NCBI GenBank assembly: GCA_013115125.1
Contig: JABANN010000304.1
Coordinates: forward strand, 1 to 40,879
Direction: 5' to 3'
Origin: Perkinsus olseni
Lineage: Eukaryota; Perkinsozoa; Perkinsida
DNA: 40,879 bases
The notes beneath the pieces were generated by a model. The model was given only the letters and a program-made list of their open reading frames with translations. It did not search any database and was not told where the DNA came from. The translations under genes were made by a program, and so were the position numbers. How positions within the stretch are numbered: the first letter of the stretch is position 1; each line of letters begins with the position of its first letter. Below, piece by piece: positions 21,901 to 32,034 of this stretch.

Positions 21901-23670
21901 GTGGTAGTAGTAGTTGGGTTATTATTATTATTACTCTAACCTAACCTGGGGTGACGGGTCATATATCATCTCACCGATCTTGGGCAGGACAGGGCCCATT
22001 ATCTACTAACCAATGCTGCGACGTGTTAAGCCAGGCAGCCTAGCAGGCTACCTGGTGGGATATAGCGCAGCTCCTGATTATCCTCCTTATGCCTTGGACT
22101 ACGGCCATCCTCACTGCTGCACTCCTCTTATCCTTAGCACATTTATTAATGATATTATAGAGTAGCACAGAACGATGGTCTCCCGATATGGCCCTCCACT
22201 GTATGGCCAGAGACTCACAAACCTTGTTCACGGCTATCCTACGTACCTGCTTCGACCACCGTCATCACTACCACTGACAACACCCAAGCAGCAGCCCCAG
22301 CACCTGGTCGTGTTTATCCGTCATACCGCTAACCAAGGCTCGTATCTGCATATCCATCGTCCGCTCCATCTCAGCATGCAGTGTTGAATTGCATATGGGG
22401 AACGCGTCCCCGAGGGTAGCTATGGCATTGAGACGAATCTGTACCAGGAACGATTATTGAGGGATTCGATGACGTCAGCCATAGCCAGCCACCCACCTTC
22501 CAGTTGGTGACAGTAAGTTGCTTCCATAGTATTGGGTGATAAAGCTCCACCAGAAGATTCTCTAATTCGGTAGGGCGCCTGTCCTTACGATGGAACTCAC
22601 TCAGCAATATACGTATCTTATTATTGAGAAAGATCCTAGCTTGTTACTTTACCTATCAAGATACCTTCTTGGCCAAGACAGGGTCGACCTTGAGTGAGTA
22701 GTCCATCCATGCTTGTATAGCCTGCTCCATTTGCCGCTTCATACCACCCGATGACTCCTTCCACCCTCTATACAGAGCCTACTACCTTCTATCAACACAA
22801 TCCTCATCCCCTACCAGACTACCTTCGATAGACCCTGGAGTACAGGAGCAGTGAGCTGTGGAATGAACAGCTTGATAGCGGCAAAGGCGTCCACAATGAA
22901 GGCTGGATGCATGGTCAACACACTAGCCACAAAGGCTATACCTGATGTACCAGCAATACCAGCTAATGTAATGGGGGTCGTGTCAGCCGGCACCCCCTCA
23001 CCATTATCATTCCTGTGGAAGATTCGCCGACATATGCATCGTTCGAGCTTCTTATACAGTTGATTCACCACCAATACCTCCTCCTGCTCCGCAGGCTCCT
23101 GACCAGGGTAAGCCCACTGCTACCCGAGCTGACTACTGCGTTACTTCCTCTCTAACGTCAGCAGTGTCGGCCAATTCCCAACGGATGTTCTTGAGATGAT
23201 GCCGAAGCTTGTACCTGGCGAAAGATCGACGGAGCTTGGAACCCAGGCAGCATTACTACACCCGCTTGACGTCGGTGAGTGTAGCTGTCTCCAAGAGGCA
23301 CTTGTCCAGCTCTATGAGGATATCCTTAGCGATCTGGAGTGGTGTCTGGTACTCATCAACCACATCAACCTCATCCTGACACAGGAATGCTACCGTAATG
23401 AAGTGTCTGACATCTACAGCAACCCACTTCATCGGCGTTGTGATGGTGTTGTAGGAGAGCATGGTCCTGCCCGTCTGCTTCGGCCCTGCCCCCACGCCTG
23501 GCTGGCGCCCCTTCCCCTCCCCCTGCTGCTGCCGTTGATGAGGACGATGAAGAAGAGGAGGATGCTGCCTCTGCAGTAGCAGGAGCTGTGCTATCATCAT
23601 CCTCCAGAGGGTCACTGGCAGCTCGCTTTGCCGCCCGTCTAGGAGGCTGTCGACGACGACGAGGTGGCAT
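18958..23670 (-). CDS. NCAPG2: Condensin-2 complex subunit G2 (CAP-G2)
   Basis: HEAT-repeat subunit of condensin II, which compacts mitotic chromosomes with SMC2/SMC4. ATG 23670 opens MPPRRRRQPPRRAAKRAAS, a basic nuclear-type N-terminus, then acidic and poly-Ser/Ala low complexity. Conserved blocks: VDVRHFITVAFLCQDEVDVV (about 23435-23375); GLSKVVW and MHPAFIVDAFAAIKLFIPQL (22910-22811); MKRQMEQAIQAWMDYSLKVD (about 22740-22690); the family signature ELYHPILWKQLTVTNWK (22545-22495), cf. human RLYQPILWRALKATN; LNAIATLGDAFPICNSTLHA (about 22430-22370); NKVCESLAIQWRAISGDHRS (22230-22170); SAAVRMAVVQGIRRIIRSC (about 22130-22070); LLSPEAYKHVRDRVVRFVK (20788-20730); LALHILINICLQG (about 20220-20180); tail RVALGPPVNKALAELLNIEV (about 19290-19230) and an acidic ending EDGDEDAEMSD at 18958. 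Introns are short and many; the frame change between the low-complexity start and the first HEAT block (near 23490) is unresolved. Starts 62 bp after the methyltransferase stop. Confidence 0.78.
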
Positions 23671-23731
23671 GTTAACAGCCTGTTAATTGATCGAATGCAG
23701 GGTGAACACAACGACCCTAGGAGGGTAGAAA

Positions 23732-24872
23732 CTAGGACTTGCGGGCCCACATGACAATAAGAGGCTCATCATCGTCTAGGTAGGACCCACCAGCTCTGAG
23801 CTCACTCCAACACCCCGCTGCTCCGCTATATTGAAGGTAGCCACGGCATAGCAAAGCTCTTTGCAGCATGGATGACCTATACCACAAGTCAGTCACCTAA
23901 AGGGAAGTGGGCGACAGCTCGGGACCCGTAGCAGCACGATGACAGTTTCACCTTGGTCTCGAAGCAACGATCTGTGTAACTGACGATAAGGATGCCGCCC
24001 GGACGTAAGAGGCGGTGGGCCTCAGAAAGGACAAGGTGTGGTTGAGTAAGGTATTGGATGCTAAACGCTAAGGTAATACAATCAACAACATTAGACTGGT
24101 AGGGCAGGTGAGGATTCATATTGAGATCCTGCACATGGCGCTCGGTGAGGACCTAAACCATCATCAATTGTGATGATCATTGCTACAATCAGAGTATGAC
24201 ATCATTCCTTTCCATCTCTGCCATATTCATACCATAGCCAATCACAGTGGATGGGGTATAAGACTCAGGGAAGTAACTACGGACCCCCGCCCCCAGTTCT
24301 AAGTGCGCATCACAAGCCATGGGCAAAAGGTCAGCATACCTACAGGCCACTAGGAGCCGCCGCGACCACCGCCAATACTACCATCTCTTCTCCAAGCACT
24401 CCGCTATTTGCTCACTGATATGCATGTCGAGCTTAGGGACCTTATAGAAGTCGGCGTCCGGGGCACCATCTAATTTATCGAAGCATTCGGGTGGGAAAGG
24501 AAAGGCCTTCGGCCAAGTGTCGATCAGCATGACCTGATGGACTAGCTCCACTAGGCTGAGAGTGCCCAATGACTGCTGTCTGACTTCATCCAGACTCTCC
24601 TGAGTAAGTTTCATAGCTTTCCACGGCCGAAGGAGGGATTTGTAGTTAACTCCTGCACTCCCTGCGGTAGACGAAGAGAACGCCCTCTGGATTGAGAGAG
24701 ACCCCGCCAAGCGGAGCGAAGAGATGATGCTGCTGCTGCCGGCCATGAAGGTGTATACCCCTTCTCTTGGACCTTTCCACTTGGATGACGACTGCAACTC
24801 AAAACAACAGCCACTGGCTACGGGATTAGAAGACTCCAGGAGCAAGGCATTAATAGTAACAAGTCTCTTCAT
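23732..24872 (-). CDS. Class I SAM-dependent methyltransferase, likely organellar
   Basis: Four exons close in phase: 24382-24872, 24201-24339, 23952-24152, 23732-23896; introns 42, 48 and 55 nt; 331 aa. From the in-frame ATG at 24746 it begins MAGSSSIISSLRLAGSLSIQ then RAFSSSTAG, a good mitochondrial presequence, so 24746 (289 aa) may be the true start. The fold has a motif-I-like LELGAGVRSYFPE, then VIGYGMNMAEMERND, QDLNMNPHLPYQSNVVDCIT, FSIQYLTQPHLVLSEAHRLL (post-I) and RPGGILIVSYTDRCFETKV, as in an algal/bacterial Methyltransf_11 subfamily. It ends DEPLIVMWARKS. Substrate unknown. It lies 80 bp downstream of phytochelatin synthase. Confidence 0.85.
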
Positions 24873-24952
24873 CTATGCCAAGCAGTAGCTTGCTCACTTC
24901 CCGGCTTGGAAGAGGATAGGGAGTTAATAAGGATTGAATGGTACTAGTATAA

Positions 24953-26708
24953 TTATGCAGCGGCTGTGGCCATAGCACAGGCAGTGCCCTGCTCACAATG
25001 ATCGTATTCACTAACACTAGCCACCAGAGGCGTACAGCCATAGACCTTCTGTGGTATATACTCAGTCTCAATCATCAATGTGAGGAGCTCCTGGCCCCAC
25101 TGCGGGAGGATATTGAACAAAACATGAGCCGCACTGCCCTCCTCGGGTGGGGCATCAGCACCTCCTACCCGTGCATAGAGGGCGTCCGTGCGTACAGACT
25201 CCAAGGCTGCTACTGTATTACGAGCGTCTGATGCCATGAGGCCTCTCACAGCATGACCGAACTTCCGTGCCACTGCTGCATGGCCTCGATGGTGTGTGAA
25301 GAACTCACCCAAGTCGTCGGGTATCGGCCTTGTGAGATACCTACAGCTCTCTACAGTAGGGTCAGGGTCCATGTGGTCATGCTTGGCACCATCACCCTTA
25401 GATACTACTATGAACCCACGTGACATGCCCGTAGTGTTATCAATAGTAGTAGTGGCCTTATGTAGTAGTGGTAATGGTACCCAATGAGGGGGATACTTGA
25501 ACCGTGCTACATCCATGACCAGGCATAGGTCACTAGCTTCATCGTATGCTGCTACTGGGGAATAATGTCCACATCCGGTCTGATGCATAACCTAAGCATG
25601 ACACCATCAACATCACCATTGTCGGGCCTCACTGTTCTATCACTACCTGTCTATCATAGCTAACCACTAGCCGCCGATCGCCAGAGCCCTTCTCCAGAGT
25701 GCTCTTCACGACTTTACGGAACTCATCAGTGGTAGCTATACTGCCATAATAGGTACCAGCCTTTGCACCATTGCATTCAGCCAGCATGGCGAACTGTTGA
25801 AAATTGACACCAGTATTACCACTAGCATAGGTATGCTTCTGGCAGCTGACCAGCATATCCTCCGACCACCATCGCCATGGTCCTGCCCATCGTCGTCCTG
25901 GATCTATCTCCAGGCTGTTCAGTACCATAGCCAGCGTGGCGGGACCGCAGTTAGGCGGGGCTTGTTGGCCCACAAAATGCTGTGATAAGCTGAGGTAACT
26001 CTCTGCACAGGGGCCCTGCAGGCATTTTGCCAGGAGTTCTCGCCCCTTAGGAGACCGGAATGGTATCAAGTCCGATGGCATCTGCCTCATGTACCATGAT
26101 GGTCTATCATCACCGAATGGTTTAGGTTTGGCCACCTCTACTACACCTACAGTACTCATGTACTGCCTTCTATCATAGGCTGGTGTCGTGGTGGAAATCG
26201 AACGCCTTTGAGTTAGGTTATTAGTAACATAATTCGACAACTTAGTAGCCAGTGACCACGACCCAATGCTCCCTACCCCTGCAATACGGACTGCGCCATG
26301 ACTGTCCGTAACTGTCTGGGGCTTCGATGATGCCGTTGTATCAGACTCCTTGAAGGCGGCAGGATCCATGGTAGCATACTTGCCAGCTGACGATGGAGGA
26401 GGAGGAGCCACACCACTAGCGAAAAAGCGTGGCCGATGACCATGGACCGCGGCGGCAGTGGCAGCCCGACAACAGCCTTCACTACCACAATTACTCTCAA
26501 CTACCACTCGGCCCGCCAGTGTCGTAGCGGCCGCCTTCATGCAGTGGCAGAGTGGCATCTCCTCTATAGCGGTGGACATCATTGCCATCTTGCATGCCCC
26601 ACGGTATGCGCAGGAACCACATGAAGAGGCACACGACATACAAAAGGGGCAACAGACAAAACTATCCGATGACGACTGGTGTGAAGAAGAAGAAGAAGAA
26701 GAACCCAA
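24953..26708 (-). CDS. PCS: Phytochelatin synthase with Cys-rich N-terminal extension
   Basis: Gamma-glutamylcysteine dipeptidyl transpeptidase that makes metal-chelating phytochelatins from glutathione. Two exons, 25647-26708 and 24953-25591, with a 55-nt intron; 566 aa. The papain-like domain has catalytic Cys254 in PPNCGPATLAMVLNSL, His363 in TGCGHYSPVAAYDEA and Asp381 in LVMDVARFKYPPHWVPLPLL; spacings of 109 and 18 residues match Arabidopsis PCS1 (C56, H162, D180). IDPGRRWAGPWRWWSEDML is also diagnostic. Residues 1-80 are unusual: a poly-Ser start (a GAA/TTC triplet run near 26683-26706), then twelve Cys (19, 20, 23, 26, 30, 33, 39, 54, 56, 74, 79, 80), and then about 120 Cys-free residues before the catalytic domain. 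In plant PCS the Cys-rich sensor is C-terminal. The C-terminal part after 25400 is less conserved and ends in an Ala-rich tail. Appears intact. Confidence 0.93.
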
Positions 26709-26814
26709 CCCGGAGATGACGATAATGCAGGAAGCTTTAATTGAGGTAGATATGGTAAATCGTACAGGGATGGTACATCGAGGGGGGTATAGTAAAAACT
26801 AGGTATAATCATCA

Positions 26815-28191
26815 TCACACGAAGAAATCATCCATGTCAAACGACAACTTGCCATCGCCACCATCAGCGTCCGTAGTAGCAGGAGGAGCGAACGCAGTGG
26901 TGGGTATAGTACTGCTGTCTGGTGTAATATACACAGTATCAAGGTCGATGGTGAGGTCTTGAGTGCCCCCATCCTCCAGTAGGGCCGCTAGACCAGACTC
27001 TACACTCATCGCTTTGCGACGTTTCTCGAGGGACTTGTTGCCAAAACCTCGGGCACTGAACCTCCGCTTCCTATTCTCCTCTGGAGGCGTCTGCGGTGAT
27101 GATAATGATGGCGATGATGAGCAGCAGGCCTCCCCACTGACTGTCGTCTCCTTTGCTGGGAGCAGCTTTCGGTACCTGAGAACTCTCCTGCGCGTTGATG
27201 CTGTGTACCCGCACCTACCGGTAGAGCATGTTCCGATTGGCTCCTATTTCGGCCATGATCTGTTGGTTGTTCTTATACTTCCAATGGCACTCCTTGCATG
27301 CATCAATAACAGCCGCAGCGACAACTCCTGATCTCTTGCTCTCAGGTAGCTCGTCAAGCTCATCCCCCATCGTCACAAGGGGCCGCTTCGCCGCTTCGAA
27401 CAGCTCCGGTCCAGAGCAGGAACGTGACCAACAGCAACATCGCACTAGCAGCCTTTCTATCAGGGCATCCAAGTTCGCATGGAGGATCTCCTTCCCTTCG
27501 TATAGTTGCTCAGCTGAAACGAGTTAGCCTTAACTCCAGGTGCAATGTACTAGGATTCCTACATATCTTTATAAGAGTAGCTGGCTTCTTGTAGGAGGCC
27601 ATGCTCTTATAGCCCGTCACACTGCCGAGAAACTGCACTACATCAACGTACAGTATAGCGGGTACTGCGTGCTGCAAGTCAGGATGCCGACTGGCCAGCA
27701 GGACCTGTGAGGAGGGGTCAATACGGCAGAGGTAGGGATAATACCACTACCGCTATCGATGTGAGGACAGGCCGAGGTCTATGCCCTACGAGACCGTTCT
27801 TAACGAAGGTCAGATACCTGATAATACTTAATGATCGTATCATCATTCTACTACGGTGGTGCCCTCCTTCCGTACATATTCCGTGCCTCGTCCCTCAGCA
27901 GAGGGTATGCATTGCAATCTGCCTTAGTCAAGGCGTTGCATGCTATGTCCACATCTATCCTAGCATCACTGGTCAGGGTGGTCGACGCTGATAGCGATGA
28001 TTTCGGTATGATTTGGGACTGGTTACTGAGTGAAGTCATAATGAGAAGTACCCTCCTCAGCCCGTCCTCTACTACTAGTATAACCGTCCAACTTCGAAGG
28101 TTTGGCCGTAGTACTCGTCATCAGCCTTACGAGGGTCGTCATCGTTATCATCATAGAGGATTTCATCAGAGTAGCCGCCGTTGCCAAGCAT
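26815..28191 (-). CDS. Nuclear protein with cyclin-box-like repeats (ORC6/TFIIB-like?)
   Basis: ATG 28191 opens an acidic N-terminus (DEILYDDNDDDPRKADDEYY). A 26-nt intron (28067-28092) joins it in phase to DGLRRVLLIMTSLSNQSQ. Later blocks: ARIDVDIACNALTKADCNAY (about 27985-27910); LLASRHPDLQHAVPAILYVD (about 27700-27645); KRSGVVAAAVIDACKECHWK then YKNNQQIMAEIGANRNMLYR (27340-27215); a basic nuclear-type stretch RKRRFSARGFGNKS; and an acidic end FDMDDFFV at 26815. The helical blocks resemble cyclin folds of ORC6 or TFIIB (small residues, then a K-x-N-x-x-x-I-A-E-I-style helix-turn-helix), but no signature is decisive. A tiny exon may lie around 27800. The gene is well supported; the function is a guess. 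Confidence 0.45.
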
Positions 28192-28406
28192 AAAATAGCT
28201 GAATAAGGGGAGAAGGAGTTATGCCGGCCGCTAGGCTTATTCAATTTACCAAAGGTTATGGTAATGGGTTAAGTGTTCGCTGGTGGCGCGATCAAAAGTT
28301 GAGAAATGGTAAGATGGCAAGATGGCGCAAGATTCGATCCGACCCGCATTGCGCACGCAGATGCGACTTCGGCTAGGTTTACTGGCAGCTACTTTTTAAT
28401 ATCATA
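28192..28406. promoter_or_regulatory. Divergent intergenic region between two gene blocks
   Basis: The only head-to-head gap in the window: 215 bp between ATG 28191 (-) and ATG 28407 (+). It holds an AT-rich stretch (TTTTTAATATCATA, about 28392-28405) directly before the + strand start, and a tandem AAGATGGCAAGATGGCGCAAG near 28311-28331. Presumed to drive both blocks; no known element identified. Confidence 0.4.
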
Positions 28407-29304
28407 ATGTTGAGCCGCAGGCTACAGCAGCCAGTATCCAAGGGGCAGCTGGCCCCCTTAATGAGGGCCGGTGGCCTTATACAGCTACAGCAAAGGAACC
28501 GTATTGGAGGTAACAATCAGCAGGACTCTAATGCTCCCAACTACAGGGCTGTCCTGTCAGGTCCTCCTGTGTTCATGCAGTTCCCTCCTCCACCTCCCAA
28601 AGAGTATCTTGCTGATGGTAGGCTATCTTTTACCACTAACGGAGATACCCCATCGCACCTGATAGGTACTCCCAAGACCTATCCCCTGCATCAACCAGTA
28701 TTCGACCATGGCTACACTTGGGAGCATTGGTACATGACCAATGCAGGAGTGTTCCATACAGTGTGGGTCACTGCTGTTCACCTCCACTGTGTAAATCCCC
28801 AACTACAGGTACTACGGTGAATTCGCGAAGGACTTCCCCTGGCGATGGGGATTCCTGGCGGAGAAGCCTTTCTGGGTCGGTGCCCCAATCGTGGTGCTTG
28901 GTGTACTGTGCCTGGGCCATATCATACAGACTATGGGACAGATAGGTGTTAAACCTAAACGATACACACCCGAGTGGGTGGAGGCTACCAAGGAGAGGGA
29001 AAGAGCTGAGAACACCAATCCTGTCACCAGGTAGCATTGCCCTCTACTCGTCAACCTTTAACCTCCTCGACAGGTATCTTGACCGTCGTCGTGCGGAGCG
29101 TGGTCCGTATTATCTCATGTCCAACGTGCTGCCTTACCATCCTCATTTCCTGTGGATGCGTAACTCACACGATTATGAAGCTGCCGAAGCACTAGCTGCT
29201 AGGCGGGAGAGGGATAGGGAACTGGTAAGACACCCCGTCCATCATACGCTAGCTCATACTGCTTTACTCAGGCCGCACAGCTCGAGGCTGAGGGCAAGTA
29301 CTAG
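28407..29304 (+). CDS. Predicted mitochondrial inner-membrane protein, orphan
   Basis: Four exons close exactly: 28407-28762, 28809-29030, 29074-29224, 29272-29304; introns 46, 43 and 47 nt; 253 aa. The start MLSRRLQQPVSKGQLAPLMR is basic with no acids, a typical presequence. After a Pro-rich linker come HPVFDHGYTWEHWY-type aromatic residues, YGEFAKDFPWRWGFLAEKPF, one hydrophobic helix (GAPIVVLGVLCLGHIIQTMG), then a charged matrix- or intermembrane-facing tail (RYLDRRRAERGPYYLMSNVL, EAAEALAARRERDRELAAQL) ending EGKY. One helix plus charged tail suits an accessory respiratory-chain or ATP-synthase subunit, but I recognise no family. Confidence 0.75.
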
Positions 29305-29662
29305 GAGAAGCGTCACGGTGCTTTCGGAGAATTGTCACTTATTATTGTAAACAGCTTGGCTATGGCCTTGCTGCAGGGAAGGAGTTTTAGATGACACTAC
29401 TACTACTACTACCACTCATTGGGATATTTAATAAGCTCGTTGGTGGTATTGAGTTGCCAGGGGTCGGCTGGGATAGGGTGCCATCAGTGGACCATGTATT
29501 ACACCCCTCCAGAACAGTGAATGGTCCTGCCGCTGCTTGAACACGTTGCTAGTACATGCTTCTATCACTTCGTACCCGACCCTAATGCAGACACCGCGAT
29601 ACCCAATCGAGTACTGGATCATATAGCACTACCAGGTATTACTCTGCCAAAGGGGAGAAGGC
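29305..29662. other. Intergenic, one short frame
   Basis: Same-strand gap. An ATG at 29391 opens a 49-codon frame with a hydrophobic Leu-rich start (MTLLLLLPLIGIFNKLVGG). It could be an upstream exon, a micropeptide or chance; I cannot support a gene. Confidence 0.3.
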
Positions 29663-30144
29663 ATGGCCTTCAGGTTAGATATGACAAGAGCCGCCACTCT
29701 GCACAGTCACACTGCAACCCACTCGATTCGGGCTACTGAGCATGCTGCTGTGATGCATGAGAAGGCTTTGAAGGCCCTTCATGGTAACTAACATCACCTT
29801 GAGATCGGCATGGGAGCTTGGAACACAGGTACGGCTGACTGGGATCTACTTAAACTGATTAAGCACGCGACATTCCTCCACGCGTTGAGTCGGCATCTAG
29901 TGCTGCAGACCGGTAGCCATTCGTGTGTACACTCTTACCTCCACGTTCTCTTTAGCCCATAACCCCGACCTCAGCCCATCTGCTGTGGTAGTAGAGAATC
30001 TAGCAGCAAGAGCCGAGGCATCAGCTAGAGCTGCAGCCTACCGGTAGTATCCATGCTCATTGGTATGTCCATCACTCGTACTCCATCAGGTGGCATATGC
30101 CCTTCAGTGATACTCCCCCGTACTTGCCGATACTCAAGGCGTAG
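29663..30144 (+). CDS. Small orphan protein, 115 aa, four exons
   Basis: Exons 29663-29783, 29829-29912, 29956-30043 and 30090-30144 close in phase with GT-AG introns of 45, 43 and 46 nt. The N-terminus (MAFRLDMTRAATLHSHTATH then SIRATEHAAV) lacks early clusters of acids and could be a mitochondrial presequence. The middle is helical (DWDLLKLIKHATFLHALSRH), then ENLAARAEASARAAAYRWHM and an end rich in Pro and aromatics (DTPPYLPILKA). No family recognised. Regular intron sizes and phase closure argue for a real gene rather than chance frames. Confidence 0.6.
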
Positions 30145-30519
30145 TTATCTGTCTAGTTCTGCCGGTGCTCATCACAAATCAGTGAGGCTCTTTTATGTGG
30201 GACCGACTTTCTCGAGACGACCATCATGTACGATACGCTCTCGTTTGGTGCACAGCCACACATCACTCGCAGCGGAATTGAGTCAGACGATGGACTCATG
30301 AGCCGCAGCTCAGCCATCATCCTGCGGCCTGCCTAGACCCCCCCTCGTTCTGTGAATGCCATGGATGTATCTCGATGGTATCTACCGTTAATATTACCAG
30401 TCGTTGTGTTCCTCAACATACCACTACTACCGTGTGGGAGAACCGTCTACAGTACTAATAAATATTCATCCATGATTCCATGTACCGAGCATACGACATG
30501 AGACTGAATAGGGACCGCA
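30145..30519. other. Intergenic, nothing recognised
   Basis: About 375 bases between the orphan gene and CK2 beta. Short open frames exist but none continues into recognisable sequence. Confidence 0.45.
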
Positions 30520-30857
30520 ATGATGATGGCGACGTTCCAAGTAGGAGGCCTATCACTTTAGGCCACCTCCCTCGGCTACTGCTGCTTTGTCAGTCGCTCT
30601 TGAGGACGATAATGATAGTGATGACGTCATTGGCGGCGGGGACGACCAACAGCCCATCGGATCAGAATATGTACGTCTCTCGCGGAGGGATCTACCGGAG
30701 TAGCGCGATGTTAGGAATCAGAGGAACTAACCGATGACAGTGATGAGGAGGAGGAGGAAGAGGATATCACTTGGATAGAGTGGTTCTGTAATGCCAAAGG
30801 CAATGAGTGAGTATAATTGCTGCCGCCATGCTTCAAACTACGCTACGTCATCTGCAC

Positions 30858-30896
<39 letters not shown>

Positions 30897-31272
30897 GCTG
30901 CTGCTGCTGCTGCTGGTGGTGGTGGTGGTGGTGGTGGTGGAGGTGGTTATTGATAGATACTTCATCCAAGTTGATGAGGATTATATCCGGGATTCTTTTA
31001 ACCTCACCGACCTTCGAGATGTCGTACCCTACTATGATATAGCACTCAATACGATACTAGATCTAGGTAGATAACACCACCTCTAACCTCCACCTTCCCC
31101 AGTATATCCTCATCATCATGCTTTCTATTTCTGCAGAGGAGAGGAGCTACATTGGTCGGCTCAATGACAGCAGGTCCTCAGTCATCGAGACTTCCACTAA
31201 GCTCCTCTATGGTCTCATACAGGCCAGGTGAGCTATTGTGTATCCCTCCTGCCTTCTGCTCATACTCCCCTG

Positions 31273-31310
<38 letters not shown>

Positions 31311-31893
31311 GGCAGGTTCCTGATCACCAATAGAGGTCTTGAAGCCCTGCACGATAAGTTCACAGCCTTCACCTACGGCATGTGTCCTAATGTAGATTGT
31401 GAGAGTGCTAGACAGGCGGTGAGGAGAAGGACGCTCATTCCTCGGTCAGCTGTAGTCCATGCAGGTACTCCCTATTGGATGTGACCAGCCTAAAGTCTCC
31501 ACAGTAAAACTCTATTGCCCGCGGTGCAATGAGATATACTATCCAACCCCCCAGCAGTCTAAGTGAAGGGCATCTATCAATACCACCTTCCCGATTCCTT
31601 CCTCATCAGATTGGCGTCTCTCGATGGTGCATTCTTCGGCAGCTCGGCAGCCCACATGTTCATGATGATGTATCCGCACTTCCAGTCCTCAACTACCGCA
31701 CGGCCATACGAACCGACGTAGGCCACATCGCTCTCATCAGTGATGCATGCACCTTCTCAGGATATACGGCTTCAAAGTACATTACTCGGTACGCGATATG
31801 ATCAGGCAGTTGTACAAGGAAAGACAGCAACAGCGAGAGCAGCAGCAACAGCAGGAGGGGGAGGAAGGGCCTAGGGTTGCAGACTGTAGATAA
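30520..31893 (+). CDS. CSNK2B: Casein kinase II regulatory subunit beta
   Basis: Regulatory dimer of the CK2 holoenzyme. Nine exons close exactly: 30520-30533, 30562-30699, 30741-30806, 30957-31066, 31137-31227, 31316-31464, 31505-31562, 31610-31717, 31761-31893; 288 aa. Start at ATG 30520 is set by phase: other nearby ATGs do not splice in frame across the 28-nt first intron. An acidic N-terminal extension ([16 protein letters not shown]) precedes [20 protein letters not shown] and [20 protein letters not shown], the acidic-loop domain. The zinc ribbon uses CPNVDC and [32 protein letters not shown] and [20 protein letters not shown] follow, ending in a Gln-rich tail ([16 protein letters not shown]), an addition relative to animal CK2 beta. 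Introns 3 and 5 hold triplet repeats. Appears intact. Confidence 0.95.
30858..30943. repeat. Compound triplet repeat (CAT)13-(GCT)6-(GGT)8 in CK2 beta intron 3
   Basis: CAT runs 30858-30896, GCT 30897-30914, GGT 30915-30938 then a GGA-GGT-GGT tail. It fills most of the 150-nt intron, the longest in the gene, and ends 13 bases before the 3' splice site. The long open frames over it are repeat artefacts. Confidence 0.95.
31273..31310. repeat. (TCA)12 repeat in CK2 beta intron 5
   Basis: 38 nt of uninterrupted TCA immediately before the splice acceptor (GGCAG, ending 31315). It takes the place of the usual pyrimidine tract. Confidence 0.95.
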
Positions 31894-32023
31894 CGGATAC
31901 CACCACCTCTACTGCGATTACAAGGAGATGTCCCAGTCTTCAGGACACGTCTCTTTAACGTTCACTTTCTAATACTCCATCTCGAGTTTCCTGCTGGGTT
32001 AATAAACGAGTCTTTGGAGTTTG

Positions 32024-32034
32024 TTTGGCTCAAA
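32024..32034 (+). promoter_or_regulatory. Spliced-leader-like decamer next to the BSD-gene start codon
   Basis: TTTGGCTCAA at 32024-32033, then A, then the ATG at 32035. The ten bases equal the 3' end of the dinoflagellate/Perkinsus spliced leader as I recall it (…TTTTGGCTCAAG), except for the last G. Such relics are known in genes re-inserted from processed mRNA. Upstream bases do not extend the match. Confidence 0.4.

Noticed and set aside
30791-31372. Long ORFs made of poly-Ser, poly-Ile, poly-Met or poly-Trp
   Set aside because: They are translations of the intronic triplet repeats, not proteins.
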